A stretch of DNA of 64,000 nucleotides. Origin: Gemmatimonadaceae bacterium. GTDB taxonomy: Bacteria; Gemmatimonadota; Gemmatimonadetes; Gemmatimonadales; Gemmatimonadaceae. Shown piece by piece: positions 1-10,996 of the stretch. The notes under the pieces were generated by a model that ran no database searches, was not told where the DNA came from, and worked only from the letters and a program-made list of their open reading frames with translations. The stretch lies in the NCBI GenBank assembly GCA_019752115.1, contig JAIEMN010000024.1, forward strand, positions 62,001 through 126,000, in the 5' to 3' direction. Position numbers and translations under genes: made by a program. Positions within the stretch are counted from its first letter, which is position 1. Each line of letters starts with the position of its first letter.

Positions 1-395
1 TGCACGCGGTCGCGCTCCTTCTCCGTCAGCGCGTCCATCCCGACAAGCTGAATACCGCGCGCCGCGAGCGCAGGCATCAGCTCCTTGCGGAGCGCCTTGC
101 GGCGGCGATCCAGCAGTTCCCGGACGCGAACCTGAATGGCTTCGAGCTGCTCCGACGGCTGCAGCGGATCGGGGGCGTACTGCGGCGCGCCCCCGTGCAC
201 CTTGCGACGCAGCCCGGCCACCCGGACCATGTAGAACTCGTCCAGATTCGTGCTGAAGATCGCCAGGAACTTGAGGCGCTCCAGCAGTGGGACCCGCTCG
301 TCGAGCGCCTCCTCCAGCACGCGCGCATTGAAATCGAGCCACGAGAGCTCGCGGTTCAGATACGGCAGGGCCAGCGACGTCGACGAGCCAACCAT
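1..395 (-). CDS. ppk1: Polyphosphate kinase, N-terminal part (cut by window edge)
   Basis: PPK1 polymerises ATP gamma-phosphate into polyphosphate in the cytoplasm. Only the first 131 codons are inside the window; the gene continues beyond position 1. Reading from ATG 395 gives the PPK1 N-terminal signature: a [15 protein letters not shown] stretch near residue 12, then [16 protein letters not shown] and YMVRVAGL. These belong to the helical N domain; the catalytic histidine lies outside. The start lies 10 bases past the pit stop, so ppk is probably the third gene of a DUF47-pit-ppk operon. That links phosphate uptake to storage. The assignment is strong because the N-domain motif is highly characteristic. 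Confidence 0.93.
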   Translation of the reverse strand, partial: MVGSSTSLALPYLNRELSWLDFNARVLEEALDERVPLLERLKFLAIFSTNLDEFYMVRVAGLRRKVHGGAPQYAPDPLQPSEQLEAIQVRVRELLDRRRKALRKELMPALAARGIQLVGMDALTEKERDRV

Positions 396-405
396 CAGGC
401 GCCCA

Positions 406-1443
406 TCACAGCGGATTGGTGACGGCGAGGAGCTTGTACGTCAGCGCCGCCATCAGCGCACTCGCCGGAATCGTGATCACCCAGGCCCAGACGATCCGAC
501 TGGCGAGCCCCCAGCGCACCGCCGAGAGGCGATTGGTCGCGCCGACACCAACAATGGCACCGGTGATCGTGTGTGTGGTGGACACCGGGATGCCGACGCG
601 CGTCGCCAGCAGAATGACCATCGCGCCACCCGTCTCGGCGCAGAAGCCACCCACCGGGCGCAGCTTGGTGATGCGCGTGCCCATCGTGTGCACGATGCGC
701 CAGCCGCCGAACAGCGTGCCCAGCGAGATCATCGTGTAGGCGCTCAACTCCACCCACACGGGGATCGAGTCGAGTGAGGTGACGTGCAGATGCGAGAGCA
801 GCCCCGTCTGCGAGGCGAACGCCGACTGCGATGCCACCAGCAGGCCCACGATGATGCCCATGGTCTTCTGGGCGTCATTCCCGCCGTGCGCCAGCGAGAG
901 CAACGCCGAACTGGTGAGCTGCGCCACCCGGAAGAACCGTTCGGCCTTCGGGTTCGCGACCTTGTTGAAGATGTTGAGCACCAGGATCATGAGCACAAAG
1001 CCCATGAAGGCGCCGAGCGCCGGCGAGACCACGATGGCGGACAGCGTCTCGATCCACTTCTTGCCCCACAGCAGCGCCCCAAAGCCGGCCTTGGCCACGG
1101 CGGCCCCGGCGTAGCCGCCGATGAGCGCATGCGAGGAACTGGACGGGATCCCGAACCACCAGGTGATCAGGTTCCAGATGATCGCGCCGAGGAGTCCGCC
1201 AAAGATGACGTTGGCGTCGACGACGTTGAGGCTCACGAAACCGGACGCCACCGACTTCGCGACCCCCGATCCCACGAAGAAGAGGGCCGAAAAGTTGAAG
1301 ACGGCAGCCCAGATGACGGCCGCCAGCGGATTCAGGACGCGCGTCCCGACGATGGTCGCGATCGAATTCGCCGAGTCGTGAAACCCGTTGATGAAATCGA
1401 AGACCAGCGCAGTGACGATGATGAAAACGACGAAGGTGACCAC
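406..1443 (-). CDS. pit: Inorganic phosphate transporter, PiT family
   Basis: This is a 345-residue integral membrane protein of the PiT family, which takes up metal-phosphate complexes by cation symport. Two inverted family signatures are visible: [12 protein letters not shown] near residue 19 in the N-half and [12 protein letters not shown] near residue 185 in the C-half. Around ten hydrophobic segments are present. It sits between a DUF47/PhoU-like gene 18 bases upstream and ppk 10 bases downstream. The DUF47-PiT pairing is common in bacteria, where the DUF47 protein is thought to modulate the transporter. The length is short compared with E. coli PitA (about 500) but normal for the compact bacterial and archaeal PiT group. 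Confidence 0.93.
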   Translation of the reverse strand: MVTFVVFIIVTALVFDFINGFHDSANSIATIVGTRVLNPLAAVIWAAVFNFSALFFVGSGVAKSVASGFVSLNVVDANVIFGGLLGAIIWNLITWWFGIPSSSSHALIGGYAGAAVAKAGFGALLWGKKWIETLSAIVVSPALGAFMGFVLMILVLNIFNKVANPKAERFFRVAQLTSSALLSLAHGGNDAQKTMGIIVGLLVASQSAFASQTGLLSHLHVTSLDSIPVWVELSAYTMISLGTLFGGWRIVHTMGTRITKLRPVGGFCAETGGAMVILLATRVGIPVSTTHTITGAIVGVGATNRLSAVRWGLASRIVWAWVITIPASALMAALTYKLLAVTNPL

Positions 1444-1461
1444 AGTGTCGAAGGCGAGGCG

Positions 1462-2073
1462 TCAGCTGTTCTTGAGCGCGATGCTTTCGAGCACGTTGGA
1501 CACATCCTCGCACTCGTCGATGGCGTGTTCGAGCGCGTCGAAGATCTCCTTCCACTTGAGCACTTCGATCGCCGGCTCGTCATGTTCGAACAGGGCGCCC
1601 ACCGCCTGCGCGTAGAGCACGTCGCCCTCTTCCTCGAGCGCCTTCATCGTCTTGCTGTGCTCCATCATCTTGGCGCGCTTGGTCACGTCGCCCACCGACG
1701 CCTGAATTTCATGCGCCGCGCGCACGATCACGTCGGCCATCGCCACCCCACCCTGCCGCGGCGACGTCACGCGGAACATCAGGACCCGGCGCGACGCGCC
1801 GTTGATGAGGTCGATCACGTTGTCGAGCCGCTTCGCGAGCAGGTGAATGTCTTCGCGGTCCAGCGGCGTCACGAAGCTCGTGTCGATGCGCTGATTGATG
1901 GCCACGACGATGGCATCGCCATCAGTCTCGACCTTCTTGATCTGCGGTACGATGCGGGGCGCATCGGCGGGGTTCTCAAAGAGCGTACGCAGCAGACGCG
2001 CGGCCTCGCCGATATGCGTGGCGAGCTGACGGAACGCGTCGAAAAAGGACTCGTCTTTGGCGAAGAGCTTCAC
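1462..2073 (-). CDS. DUF47 / PhoU-like phosphate transport regulator
   Basis: This 203-residue, mostly helical protein belongs to the DUF47 (TIGR00153, PhoU-like) family that accompanies PiT transporters. Repeated acidic helices such as HAIDECEDVSNVLE near the C-terminus and AKRLDNVIDLING in the middle match the metal-binding three-helix-bundle repeats of the family. The start is GTG at 2073; an in-frame stop lies a few codons upstream, so no longer start is possible. It is the first gene of the DUF47-pit-ppk operon. The role as a regulator of Pit activity is known from the family, not shown here. Confidence 0.85.
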   Translation of the reverse strand: MKLFAKDESFFDAFRQLATHIGEAARLLRTLFENPADAPRIVPQIKKVETDGDAIVVAINQRIDTSFVTPLDREDIHLLAKRLDNVIDLINGASRRVLMFRVTSPRQGGVAMADVIVRAAHEIQASVGDVTKRAKMMEHSKTMKALEEEGDVLYAQAVGALFEHDEPAIEVLKWKEIFDALEHAIDECEDVSNVLESIALKNS

Positions 2074-2243
2074 AAAGGGTTCAGCGAGGGGTCACAAAGG
2101 GTCCGGACGGCACCCATCGTCGCTCTATGAAAGCAGGCGAACGCGGAAGTCCGATACCGTGAGCACTGTAACGATCGCGTCACCGGGCGGTGAACGCCAT
2201 CCGCGCGGCGGTTCGTTACACAGGGCCCCGCGCTGTGAACAGT

Positions 2244-3014
2244 TCAGCCCCAAACCATTTTCGCGTCGCCCAGCGTCTTGCGCCGCCGCACCAGCTCGGT
2301 GTTCTCGAACAGCTTGGCCAGCAGCACGCCGGCCACGAAGCCGCCCACGTGCGCCCAGACGGCCACCCCACCCGAAATCTCCCGCCGCAGGGGCGAGAGC
2401 TCGGGGAGCCCCGACACCACCTGGCTGCCGAACCAGAAGATCAGCACACTCCACGCCGGGAGCCGGAAGAGGAAGATCGGCGGGATGTACGTCCGCACAT
2501 GCACCCGCGGATACATCACCAGGTACGCCCCCATGATCCCCGAGATGGCCCCCGAGGCCCCCACCGTCGGCACCGGGGAGCCCGGATCCACCGCCAGATG
2601 CGCCATCGCCGCCAGCACACCGGTGAGCAGGTAGAAGCCAAGGAAACGCCCCCGCCCCATGCTGTCTTCGACGTTGTTGCCGAAGACCCAGAGGTAGAGC
2701 GAGTTCCCGATCAGGTGCGTCCAGCTGCCGTGCAGAAAGATCGAAATGATCGGGGTGAACCAGTTGATCGTCTGGTTGTCCACCACGCACGCCAGCGGCT
2801 GGCCGTCGATCACCCCCAGCGGCACCCCCAGTCCGAGCGGGGCCTGCCGGCTCACCTCCCCCGGCACGAACCCGAGGTCGCAGACGCTCACCGCCAGACG
2901 GAACGGGTCGCCGGCCCCCTGGACCAGGAGCCAGACGGCCCAGGTGACCACCAGTATGGCCACCGTCATGACCGGCGTCCGCAGCGTTGGATTGTCGTCG
3001 GAGACAGGAAACAT
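2244..3014 (-). CDS. Rhomboid family intramembrane serine protease
   Basis: A 256-residue polytopic membrane protein that would cleave transmembrane substrates within the bilayer. The catalytic Ser is S154 in GASGAISG and the catalytic His is H222 in AHVGGF. The family [10 protein letters not shown] motif at about residues 95-104 supplies the oxyanion-hole His and Asn. Six or more hydrophobic segments are visible. An insert of about 50 residues (40-85) between the first two membrane segments forms an extracytoplasmic loop with two Cys. The gene is divergent from dnaK and has no obvious operon partner. The substrate is unknown. Confidence 0.9.
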   Translation of the reverse strand: MFPVSDDNPTLRTPVMTVAILVVTWAVWLLVQGAGDPFRLAVSVCDLGFVPGEVSRQAPLGLGVPLGVIDGQPLACVVDNQTINWFTPIISIFLHGSWTHLIGNSLYLWVFGNNVEDSMGRGRFLGFYLLTGVLAAMAHLAVDPGSPVPTVGASGAISGIMGAYLVMYPRVHVRTYIPPIFLFRLPAWSVLIFWFGSQVVSGLPELSPLRREISGGVAVWAHVGGFVAGVLLAKLFENTELVRRRKTLGDAKMVWG

Positions 3015-3205
3015 GGCACTCGCCTTGGGTCAAAATGGCAGTCTGCCGGTTGGGCAGGCTGATCACCCCTGCATTCCCTACCATCTACGCCGGAGCGGCA
3101 GGGGAAGTTCGGCCCGTCCCTTGCCTTTTCCACTCACGAGTAACCCCGCGGCGGCGTCCGGCCGTCCGCGCTCCTTACCCGCAGGACCTCCCACACGAGA
3201 TCCCC

Positions 3206-5146
<1,941 letters not shown>

Positions 5147-5165
5147 GGCCTCTGGACACACGCCG

Positions 5166-5195
5166 AGCCCCGCCGGAAACTCCTGGCGGGGCTTT
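5166..5195 (+). terminator. Rho-independent-type terminator after dnaK
   Basis: A perfect 9-bp GC-rich stem (AGCCCCGCC at 5166-5174 with GGCGGGGCT at 5185-5193) with a 10-base loop is followed by a short TT. It lies 20 bases after the dnaK stop and before htrA. It probably ends the dnaK transcript and separates the two genes. Confidence 0.7.
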
Positions 5196-5248
5196 GGTGT
5201 CTGACTGTGGCGCAGGACGGGTCCCGACACATCAACGAGTCACGAACC

Positions 5249-6778
5249 ATGGCTGCTCGATTCTCTCGCTTCCGTTTTGCCTCTGCCGCCGTCCTTTGCT
5301 TCGGCGCAGGCGTGTTGTTCGCGTCCGGCATGGACTGGACGAAGATCAGCTGGGCGCAGAGCCCCACCTCGCCGCGCGCGAATGTCATTGGTCGCGGGCC
5401 GGCTGGGCCGGAGGGGAACGCCTCCTTTGCCGACATCGCCGAGCGCGTGACGCCGGCGGTCGTCGCCGTGAACACCACCAAGTCCTACAAGCCCCGCGCG
5501 CAGATCCGCGGCCGCGTCCCGCAGGGGATGGAGGACTTCCTCGACCAGTTCGGCGGCCAGCAGCCGCGCCAGTCGCGTGGCGAAGGCTCCGGCTTCATCC
5601 TCTCGGCTGACGGCTACATCGTCACCAACAATCACGTGGTGGCCGATGCCGACCAGGTTTCGATCACCCTGAGCGACGGCCGCACCTTCCGCGCGAAGGT
5701 CATCGGCACCGACTCCACGACCGACGTGGCCGTGGTGAAGATCGACGCCAAGGGGCTCCCGACGCTGACGACCGGCGACGACGAGCGCACGCGCATCGGT
5801 GAGTGGGTTCTCGCCGTGGGCAACCCGCTCGGCCTCGACTTCACGGTCACCGCCGGCATCATCTCGGCCAAGGGCCGCGGCTCGGAGATTCAGCTGCCGA
5901 ACGCCGGCAACTTCACGATCTCCGACTTCATCCAGACCGACGCCGTGATCAACCCGGGGAACTCGGGTGGCCCGCTGATCAACCTGCGCGGTGAAGTGAT
6001 CGGCCTGAACAGCGCGATCATGTCGCAGACCGGCTTCTACTCGGGCTACGGCTTCGCGATTCCGATCACGCTGGTGAAGAGCGTGGCCGATGACCTGATC
6101 AAGGAAGGGCGCGTGCGCATCCCGGTGATCGGCGTCTCGGTCGGGCGCATCGATCCGGAAGATGCCGGCATCAACGGTCTCTCGAAGGTGGCCGGTGTGA
6201 AGGTCGGCGGCTTCAATCCGCCCGATGGCGGCCCGGCGAAGGCGGCGGGCATCGAAGTCGGCGACGTGATCATCTCCGTGGACAACAAGCCGATCGATCG
6301 CGTCAGCGCGCTGCAGCGCATCGTGCGCTCGCACAAGGTGGGCGAGATCGTGCCGGTCGAGGTGATGCGCTTCGGCACCAAGAAGAGCTTCAAGGTGAAG
6401 CTCGCCGAGGCCGATCCGACCGGTGTGGTGGCGGCGGTCAATCCGAACGTCGATCGCCCGGGCACGGCCCCGGCGGCCGGCAAGCTCGGGTTGTCGGTGG
6501 AGCCGCTCCCCGCGGAGGTCGCGGATCGCCTCAAGACGGGCGGCCGCGGCGTGCGGGTAGCCGAGGTGAACGAAGACGGCCCAGCGCGCGACAAGATCGC
6601 CGCCGGGAGCGACGTGATCCTCGAGCTGCGCTACCCCACCCGCAAGGACATCCGCAGCGTGGGCGACCTGCAGGCCGCGCTGAGCGGGCTCAAGGAAGGC
6701 GACTACGTGAGCCTGCTGGTGCAGAGCATGGACCCGCGGCTGGGGCAGCGGATTGTGAACCTGCGAATCGGCGGCTAA
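5249..6778 (+). CDS. Periplasmic trypsin-like serine protease, HtrA/DegP family
   Basis: Envelope quality-control protease of 509 residues. A single N-terminal hydrophobic segment (about residues 10-27) acts as signal or anchor. The protease domain carries the triad H129 (TNNHVV), D159 (TTDVAVV) and S239 (GNSGGP). Two PDZ domains follow, at roughly 290-390 and 415-505, as in DegP/DegQ. ATG 5249 is preferred to the in-frame GTG at 5207 because it gives a compact signal sequence. The gene lies between the dnaK terminator and a 74-bp palindrome. Together with dnaK it makes a stress-protein neighbourhood. I do not choose between degP, degQ and degS. Confidence 0.93.
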   Translation: MAARFSRFRFASAAVLCFGAGVLFASGMDWTKISWAQSPTSPRANVIGRGPAGPEGNASFADIAERVTPAVVAVNTTKSYKPRAQIRGRVPQGMEDFLDQFGGQQPRQSRGEGSGFILSADGYIVTNNHVVADADQVSITLSDGRTFRAKVIGTDSTTDVAVVKIDAKGLPTLTTGDDERTRIGEWVLAVGNPLGLDFTVTAGIISAKGRGSEIQLPNAGNFTISDFIQTDAVINPGNSGGPLINLRGEVIGLNSAIMSQTGFYSGYGFAIPITLVKSVADDLIKEGRVRIPVIGVSVGRIDPEDAGINGLSKVAGVKVGGFNPPDGGPAKAAGIEVGDVIISVDNKPIDRVSALQRIVRSHKVGEIVPVEVMRFGTKKSFKVKLAEADPTGVVAAVNPNVDRPGTAPAAGKLGLSVEPLPAEVADRLKTGGRGVRVAEVNEDGPARDKIAAGSDVILELRYPTRKDIRSVGDLQAALSGLKEGDYVSLLVQSMDPRLGQRIVNLRIGG

Positions 6779-6790
6779 CCCGCCTATTCA

Positions 6791-6864
6791 CTCGAAACCC
6801 CATCCCGGTACCCAAACCCCGAACCGATCGGTTCGGGGTTTGGGTACCGGGATGGGGTTTCGAG
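6791..6864. terminator. 74-bp perfect palindrome between convergent genes (bidirectional terminator)
   Basis: Bases 6791-6827 are the exact reverse complement of 6828-6864, giving 37-bp arms with no spacer and the centre at CCGATCGG. The palindrome starts 12 bases after the htrA stop and ends 2 bases before the stop codon of the facing outer-membrane protein gene. Its placement fits a shared terminator for both strands, but it is far longer than a usual terminator stem. Each arm also contains GGTACC. Confidence 0.75.
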
Positions 6865-6866
6865 CT

Positions 6867-7439
6867 TTAGCGGCCGAGTGGGTAGATACTTACCCCCACA
6901 TTCACCCGCGTCTGCGTGCTGGTGTACGTCCCCGCGGGCGCGTTGGTGCTGAGCTGGTTGGCCCGCGTCAGGTTGCCGTAGGTCCAGAGCGCGGTGCCAT
7001 TCAGCGCGATATGCGGCGTGACAAAGAGCTGCACGCCGGCACCGCCGGTGGGGGCGATGCTCTTGAAGTCGGTGCCCTTGGAGGCCGAGCGGCCGGTGGC
7101 GCCTCCGGTGGCGTAGAGCTGGAAGGGCGACCCGCTGCCCAGCAGGGTGAGGCGTGCGAGCGCGTCGTACTGGGTGAGGGTGACATCGGCGGCATCGCGG
7201 GTGAGCACACTGCGATCGAAGTTCGCCAGCACCGCCCAGCGGGATCCGGCCAGCCCGGCGTGCAGGCCAAAGCCGCTGCCGAACTTGAGGTCATTGGCGG
7301 CGTCCTTCACGCTCACCGAGCTGCCGGAATACTGAATGCCCACGAAGGGCCCGGCCTGCGCCTGGGCCACGGGCGCTCCGGCCACCGAGAGCGCCAGGCC
7401 GACCGCAAGCCGGCTCCACGTCGGGTGTGTTCGCTGCAT
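6867..7439 (-). CDS. Small outer-membrane beta-barrel protein
   Basis: A 190-residue exported protein with a clear signal peptide ending at AQAQA (about residue 28). The mature part alternates hydrophobic and polar residues in short strands separated by Gly/Asn/Ser turns, and it ends in strands of the type TRVNVGVSIYPLGR. This is typical of the eight-stranded OmpA/OmpX/OmpW-like barrels. There is no peptidoglycan-binding domain. It is convergent with htrA across the 74-bp palindrome and divergent from the PhoX-like gene. No specific ligand or function can be assigned. Confidence 0.7.
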   Translation of the reverse strand: MQRTHPTWSRLAVGLALSVAGAPVAQAQAGPFVGIQYSGSSVSVKDAANDLKFGSGFGLHAGLAGSRWAVLANFDRSVLTRDAADVTLTQYDALARLTLLGSGSPFQLYATGGATGRSASKGTDFKSIAPTGGAGVQLFVTPHIALNGTALWTYGNLTRANQLSTNAPAGTYTSTQTRVNVGVSIYPLGR

Positions 7440-7658
7440 CGCGCTGCTCCTTGGTCAAAGTGGTGGGCTCTTATACCCGCGCGGGTTCCATCGGACGCCG
7501 CGCCCCTGTGTCGGGGGTCACGGATCGCGTGTCATGCGTTCGTGTCTCGGGCGTGACCAGCCAGTGACCGGCGCGTCGCCGTTCAACAACAATCGGGAGC
7601 GTTTTTCTCGCGTTCGGTGCGGTGTCCCGCATCGACGCGAACCTCAAATCCGCCCCTC

Positions 7659-9119
7659 ATGCGTATCCCTGCTCTCCGTCTCGCCCTGCTGCCGCTCGGC
7701 ATCAGTGCGGCCCTGCTCGCCGGTTGCGGCTCCGACGATGCGACCGCCGTCACGCCCGTGCCGGCGACCCCGCTCACGAACCAGTCCGTCACGCCCGCCC
7801 TGCTCACCCCGCTCGTGTCGGGCGTGGATGTCTACAGCCTCATCAGCAGCGACGACGTGATCGCGGGCTCCCCGGGCTTCGTGTTCGGCGGATCCGCCGA
7901 CGGCGCGGGTTTCCTCCGGAATACGGATGGCACCTTCACGCTCCTCACCAATCACGAGGACAACTTCGCCGTGTCGCGCGTGAAGTTCGATGCGTCGCTC
8001 AAACCCATCGCCGGCGACTACCTGATCAACTCCACGTTCGGCAAGTATCGCCTCTGCTCGGCCACGCTTGTGACGCCGGAAGTCCATGGGTTCGGGCCGC
8101 TTTACCTCACGAACGGCGAAAGCAGCGAAGAGTCGGAAATCCTCGCCATTTCGCCGACTGCGACGGCCAACACGCCCAAGTACGTGTCGGCGTTCGGTCG
8201 CTTCAACACCGAAAACTCGGTGCCGCTGACCAAGGATGCCTTCCCGGGCAAGACGGTCGTGATGATCGGCGACGACGATTCCGGCGCCGAAGGTGGCCAG
8301 GTGGCCATGTACCTCACGAACACCGTGGGCGATCTCGACAATGGCAGTCTCTATGTCCTCGCGCGCACCGACAACAACGTGCGTGAGCGCGACATGGTCG
8401 TCGGCCAGAGCTACCCGGTCGAGTTCCGCCAGATCCAGAACCAGAAGTCCCTCACCGGTCGCCAGATCAATCTGGCCGGCGCGACGCTGAACGCGATGCG
8501 CTTCGGTCGCGTCGAGGATATCGACTATCGCAAGGGATCGGCAGCGAACAATCGCGAGATCTACTTCAACGTGACCGGCCAGAACAACGCCGGCGTGAAC
8601 GCCGATTACAGCCGCACCAAGTACGGCCGCACCTATCGCGTGACGCTCAACGCCAATGACCCGCTCAAGGGGACACTGGAAGTCATCGCCGACGGGGATG
8701 ATCGCAACGGCCCGGCCAAGCTCTTCCAGAACCCCGACAACATCTTCGTGGGCGAGAACTACGTCTACATCCAGGAAGACGACAACGGCTACGACGACGA
8801 GACGCACGACGGCTACATCTACCAGTACAACATCGCCACCAAGGAGATCCGACCGGTGTTGGTCCTCGACCACCGTCGGGACAAGTCCGATGCCGCGCTC
8901 TACAACGCCGTTGGCGCTCGGCCGGCCGGCAAGGCGGGGTGGGAGTATGGCGCCATGATCGACGTGTCGGCCCAGCTCGGTCAGACGAATACGTTCATCA
9001 TCTCGCTCCAGCCGCACTCGTGGCAGGGCGCGAAGTATCGTGGGGTGGATGGCGGTACGGTGCGCCCCAGCGAACAGCAGGCCAGCATGATGGTGGTCGT
9101 CAAGGGGCTGCCACGTTGA
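7659..9119 (+). CDS. PhoX-like DUF839 lipoprotein (putative phosphatase)
   Basis: A 486-residue lipoprotein: the signal peptide ends in a lipobox LLAGC with C23. The mature protein is a predicted beta-propeller of the PhoX/DUF839 family, which includes calcium- and iron-dependent alkaline phosphatases. Family-like stretches include LLTNHEDN near residue 97, GRVEDIDY and QNPDNIFVGENYVYIQED. The start ATG 7659 is set by the lipoprotein signal. Its stop overlaps the next gene's start by one base (TGATG), so it is translationally coupled to a di-heme peroxidase. Phosphatase activity is inferred from the family; many DUF839 proteins are uncharacterised. Confidence 0.72.
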   Translation: MRIPALRLALLPLGISAALLAGCGSDDATAVTPVPATPLTNQSVTPALLTPLVSGVDVYSLISSDDVIAGSPGFVFGGSADGAGFLRNTDGTFTLLTNHEDNFAVSRVKFDASLKPIAGDYLINSTFGKYRLCSATLVTPEVHGFGPLYLTNGESSEESEILAISPTATANTPKYVSAFGRFNTENSVPLTKDAFPGKTVVMIGDDDSGAEGGQVAMYLTNTVGDLDNGSLYVLARTDNNVRERDMVVGQSYPVEFRQIQNQKSLTGRQINLAGATLNAMRFGRVEDIDYRKGSAANNREIYFNVTGQNNAGVNADYSRTKYGRTYRVTLNANDPLKGTLEVIADGDDRNGPAKLFQNPDNIFVGENYVYIQEDDNGYDDETHDGYIYQYNIATKEIRPVLVLDHRRDKSDAALYNAVGARPAGKAGWEYGAMIDVSAQLGQTNTFIISLQPHSWQGAKYRGVDGGTVRPSEQQASMMVVVKGLPR

Positions 9120-10978
9120 TGCCTTGGCGTGTGACCACCGTCGCGGCCTGTTGTGCCGCGGCGGTGGTGGTGGGAGCGTGCGGCGGTCGGGCGACGCGTG
9201 AGGACACGGAGCGCCCAGCCTCCGGTGGGGCCGCGGCGCGCACGCTCGCGGTGTGGCGCGCGGAGGTTGATACCCTCACCATGGACGTCGCGCGGCTCGA
9301 TTCGCTGATCGGGGCGCTTCGCCACGAGTCCGAGCTCGCGGTGGTCCAGCAGGCGTTCCGCGACGCGCGCCTCCGCTTCAAGCGCGCGGAAGTCGTGCTC
9401 GAGTACTACGCGCCAACCACGACCCGCTCGATCAATGGCCCCCCGGTGCCTGAGGTCGAGGAAACGGAAGGCCCGGAGGTGGTACTGGCCCCGTCAGGGT
9501 TACAGGTCATCGGCGCCCTGCTGTTCGGCGAGCACGCCGTGGCGGACCAGGCGACACTCGCGTCTGAAGTCGCCACGCTGCGTGCGCATCTCGCACGCGC
9601 CCGCACCATGCTCGCGGCGCAGGAGACCACCGATGCGCACGTGTGGGACGCGGCGCGTCTGGAGCTCTCGCGTCTCCTCACGCTGGGGCTCGCTGGTTTT
9701 GACGCGGCCACACCGGAAGACGCCCTCCCCGAGACGCGCGCGGCACTCGATGGCATCGCCCGCACGCTCGCGCCGTATCAGGTCGCCGATGCGCCGTGGC
9801 TTCGACTGACCCGTGCGTTGGCCACCGCCGATTCGACGCTCGCGACGGGCGAACCCACGACCGCGTTCAACCATCTTGCCTTCATCAGCACCGCCGGACG
9901 CACGCTGGCGCAGGCGCTGGTAAGCACCCGAGCGGCGCTGCACATCGGCACGCCGGCCGAACGCCGGGCATTCCGCATGACGGCCGCCTCGGTCTTCGAC
10001 GCCGATGCCGTCGATCCCGATGGCTTTGCGCCACTCGGGCTCGATCACGCGCCACCGGCGCGGGTGTCACTTGGACGGACGCTCTTTGCCGATGGTCGCC
10101 TGAGCGCCGGCGGCGCGCGCTCGTGTATCAGCTGCCACAATCCAGCCACCGCGTTCACCGATGGCGTGCCGACGCCCACCGCGCTCGATGGTGCACGGCT
10201 GGCGCGCAACACGCCGACGGTGCTCAACGCCGGCCTGCAGGTTGGGCAATTCGCGGATCTGCGGACGACGTACCTGGAAGATCAGGTGACCGAGGTGGTG
10301 CAGAACCCACAGGAAATGCACGGGAGTCTGGAGGGCGCGGCCGCCCTGCTCCGGCGTGACACCGCCATGGTCGCGCAGTTCCGTGCGGCATTCCCCTCGG
10401 CGCCGGCAGCCGATTCGGTCATTTCACCGCTTCGCATCCGTCAGGCGGTGGCGGCGTACATCAGAAGTCTCTCTCGCCTGAACGCCCCGGCGGACCAGGC
10501 CCTGCGTGGGGACACCTTGGCGCTCACCGCGAACGAACGGGCCGGCTTCAACCTGTTCATGGGCAAGGCCCGCTGCGCGACCTGCCACTTTGTGCCGCTC
10601 ACCAATGGAACGGTGCCGCCGATGTACCAGCGAAGCGAGCTCGAAGTGCTGGGCGTACCCGCGCGCGATCTGCCGCGTGGCGCGCGTATCGACCCGGACC
10701 GTGGTCGCCACGCGCTGTCCCGCGCCGAACCGCACCGCTACGCGTTTCGCACCCCCACACTGCGCAATGTGGCGCTGACCGCGCCGTACATGCACAACGG
10801 CGCGTTCCGTACGCTCGATGCGGTCATCGACTTCTACAATCGCGGCGGCGGCGCCGGTGTGGGCATTGCCTTGCCCAATCAGACGCTGCCAGCTACGCCG
10901 CTCCATCTCAGCCTGAGGGAGCGCGCGCAGCTCAAGGCGTTTCTCGGGGCGCTGACCGATACCACCGGGCTGCGCTGA
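9119..10978 (+). CDS. Di-heme cytochrome c peroxidase / MauG-like lipoprotein with N-terminal helical extension
   Basis: A 619-residue lipoprotein (lipobox VVGAC, C21). Residues from about 310 form a bacterial di-heme cytochrome c peroxidase/MauG domain with two c-heme sites, CISCH (C336, C339, H340) and CATCH (C486, C489, H490). The late RTPTLRNVALTAPYMHNG motif is also typical. Residues of about 40-290 are a helical, Ala/Leu-rich extension absent from classic peroxidases of about 350 residues; it recalls helical domains such as imelysin, but this is weak. It starts within the stop of the PhoX-like gene. The physiological electron donor and substrate are unknown. Confidence 0.85.
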   Translation: MPWRVTTVAACCAAAVVVGACGGRATREDTERPASGGAAARTLAVWRAEVDTLTMDVARLDSLIGALRHESELAVVQQAFRDARLRFKRAEVVLEYYAPTTTRSINGPPVPEVEETEGPEVVLAPSGLQVIGALLFGEHAVADQATLASEVATLRAHLARARTMLAAQETTDAHVWDAARLELSRLLTLGLAGFDAATPEDALPETRAALDGIARTLAPYQVADAPWLRLTRALATADSTLATGEPTTAFNHLAFISTAGRTLAQALVSTRAALHIGTPAERRAFRMTAASVFDADAVDPDGFAPLGLDHAPPARVSLGRTLFADGRLSAGGARSCISCHNPATAFTDGVPTPTALDGARLARNTPTVLNAGLQVGQFADLRTTYLEDQVTEVVQNPQEMHGSLEGAAALLRRDTAMVAQFRAAFPSAPAADSVISPLRIRQAVAAYIRSLSRLNAPADQALRGDTLALTANERAGFNLFMGKARCATCHFVPLTNGTVPPMYQRSELEVLGVPARDLPRGARIDPDRGRHALSRAEPHRYAFRTPTLRNVALTAPYMHNGAFRTLDAVIDFYNRGGGAGVGIALPNQTLPATPLHLSLRERAQLKAFLGALTDTTGLR

Positions 10979-10996
10979 CGTCGGTCAGCGCAGCCC
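10967..10996. terminator. Palindromic terminator containing both stop codons of convergent genes
   Basis: A perfect 13-bp stem (10967-10979 with 10984-10996) has a 4-base loop. It covers the last codons and stop of the peroxidase gene (+) and of the facing glycosyltransferase gene (-). Because the arms are complementary, both proteins end in Gly-Leu-Arg followed by TGA. There is no T-run, so its strength as an intrinsic terminator is uncertain. Confidence 0.65.

Noticed and set aside
3015-3205. Possible CIRCE operator or heat-shock promoter before dnaK
   Set aside because: No inverted TTAGCACTC-type repeat and no convincing sigma-32-like hexamers are visible.
7525-7552. Two GTGTC units that might be a Pho-box before the PhoX-like gene
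   Set aside because: The spacing is 13 bases rather than 11 and the flanking bases do not fit; too short to support.
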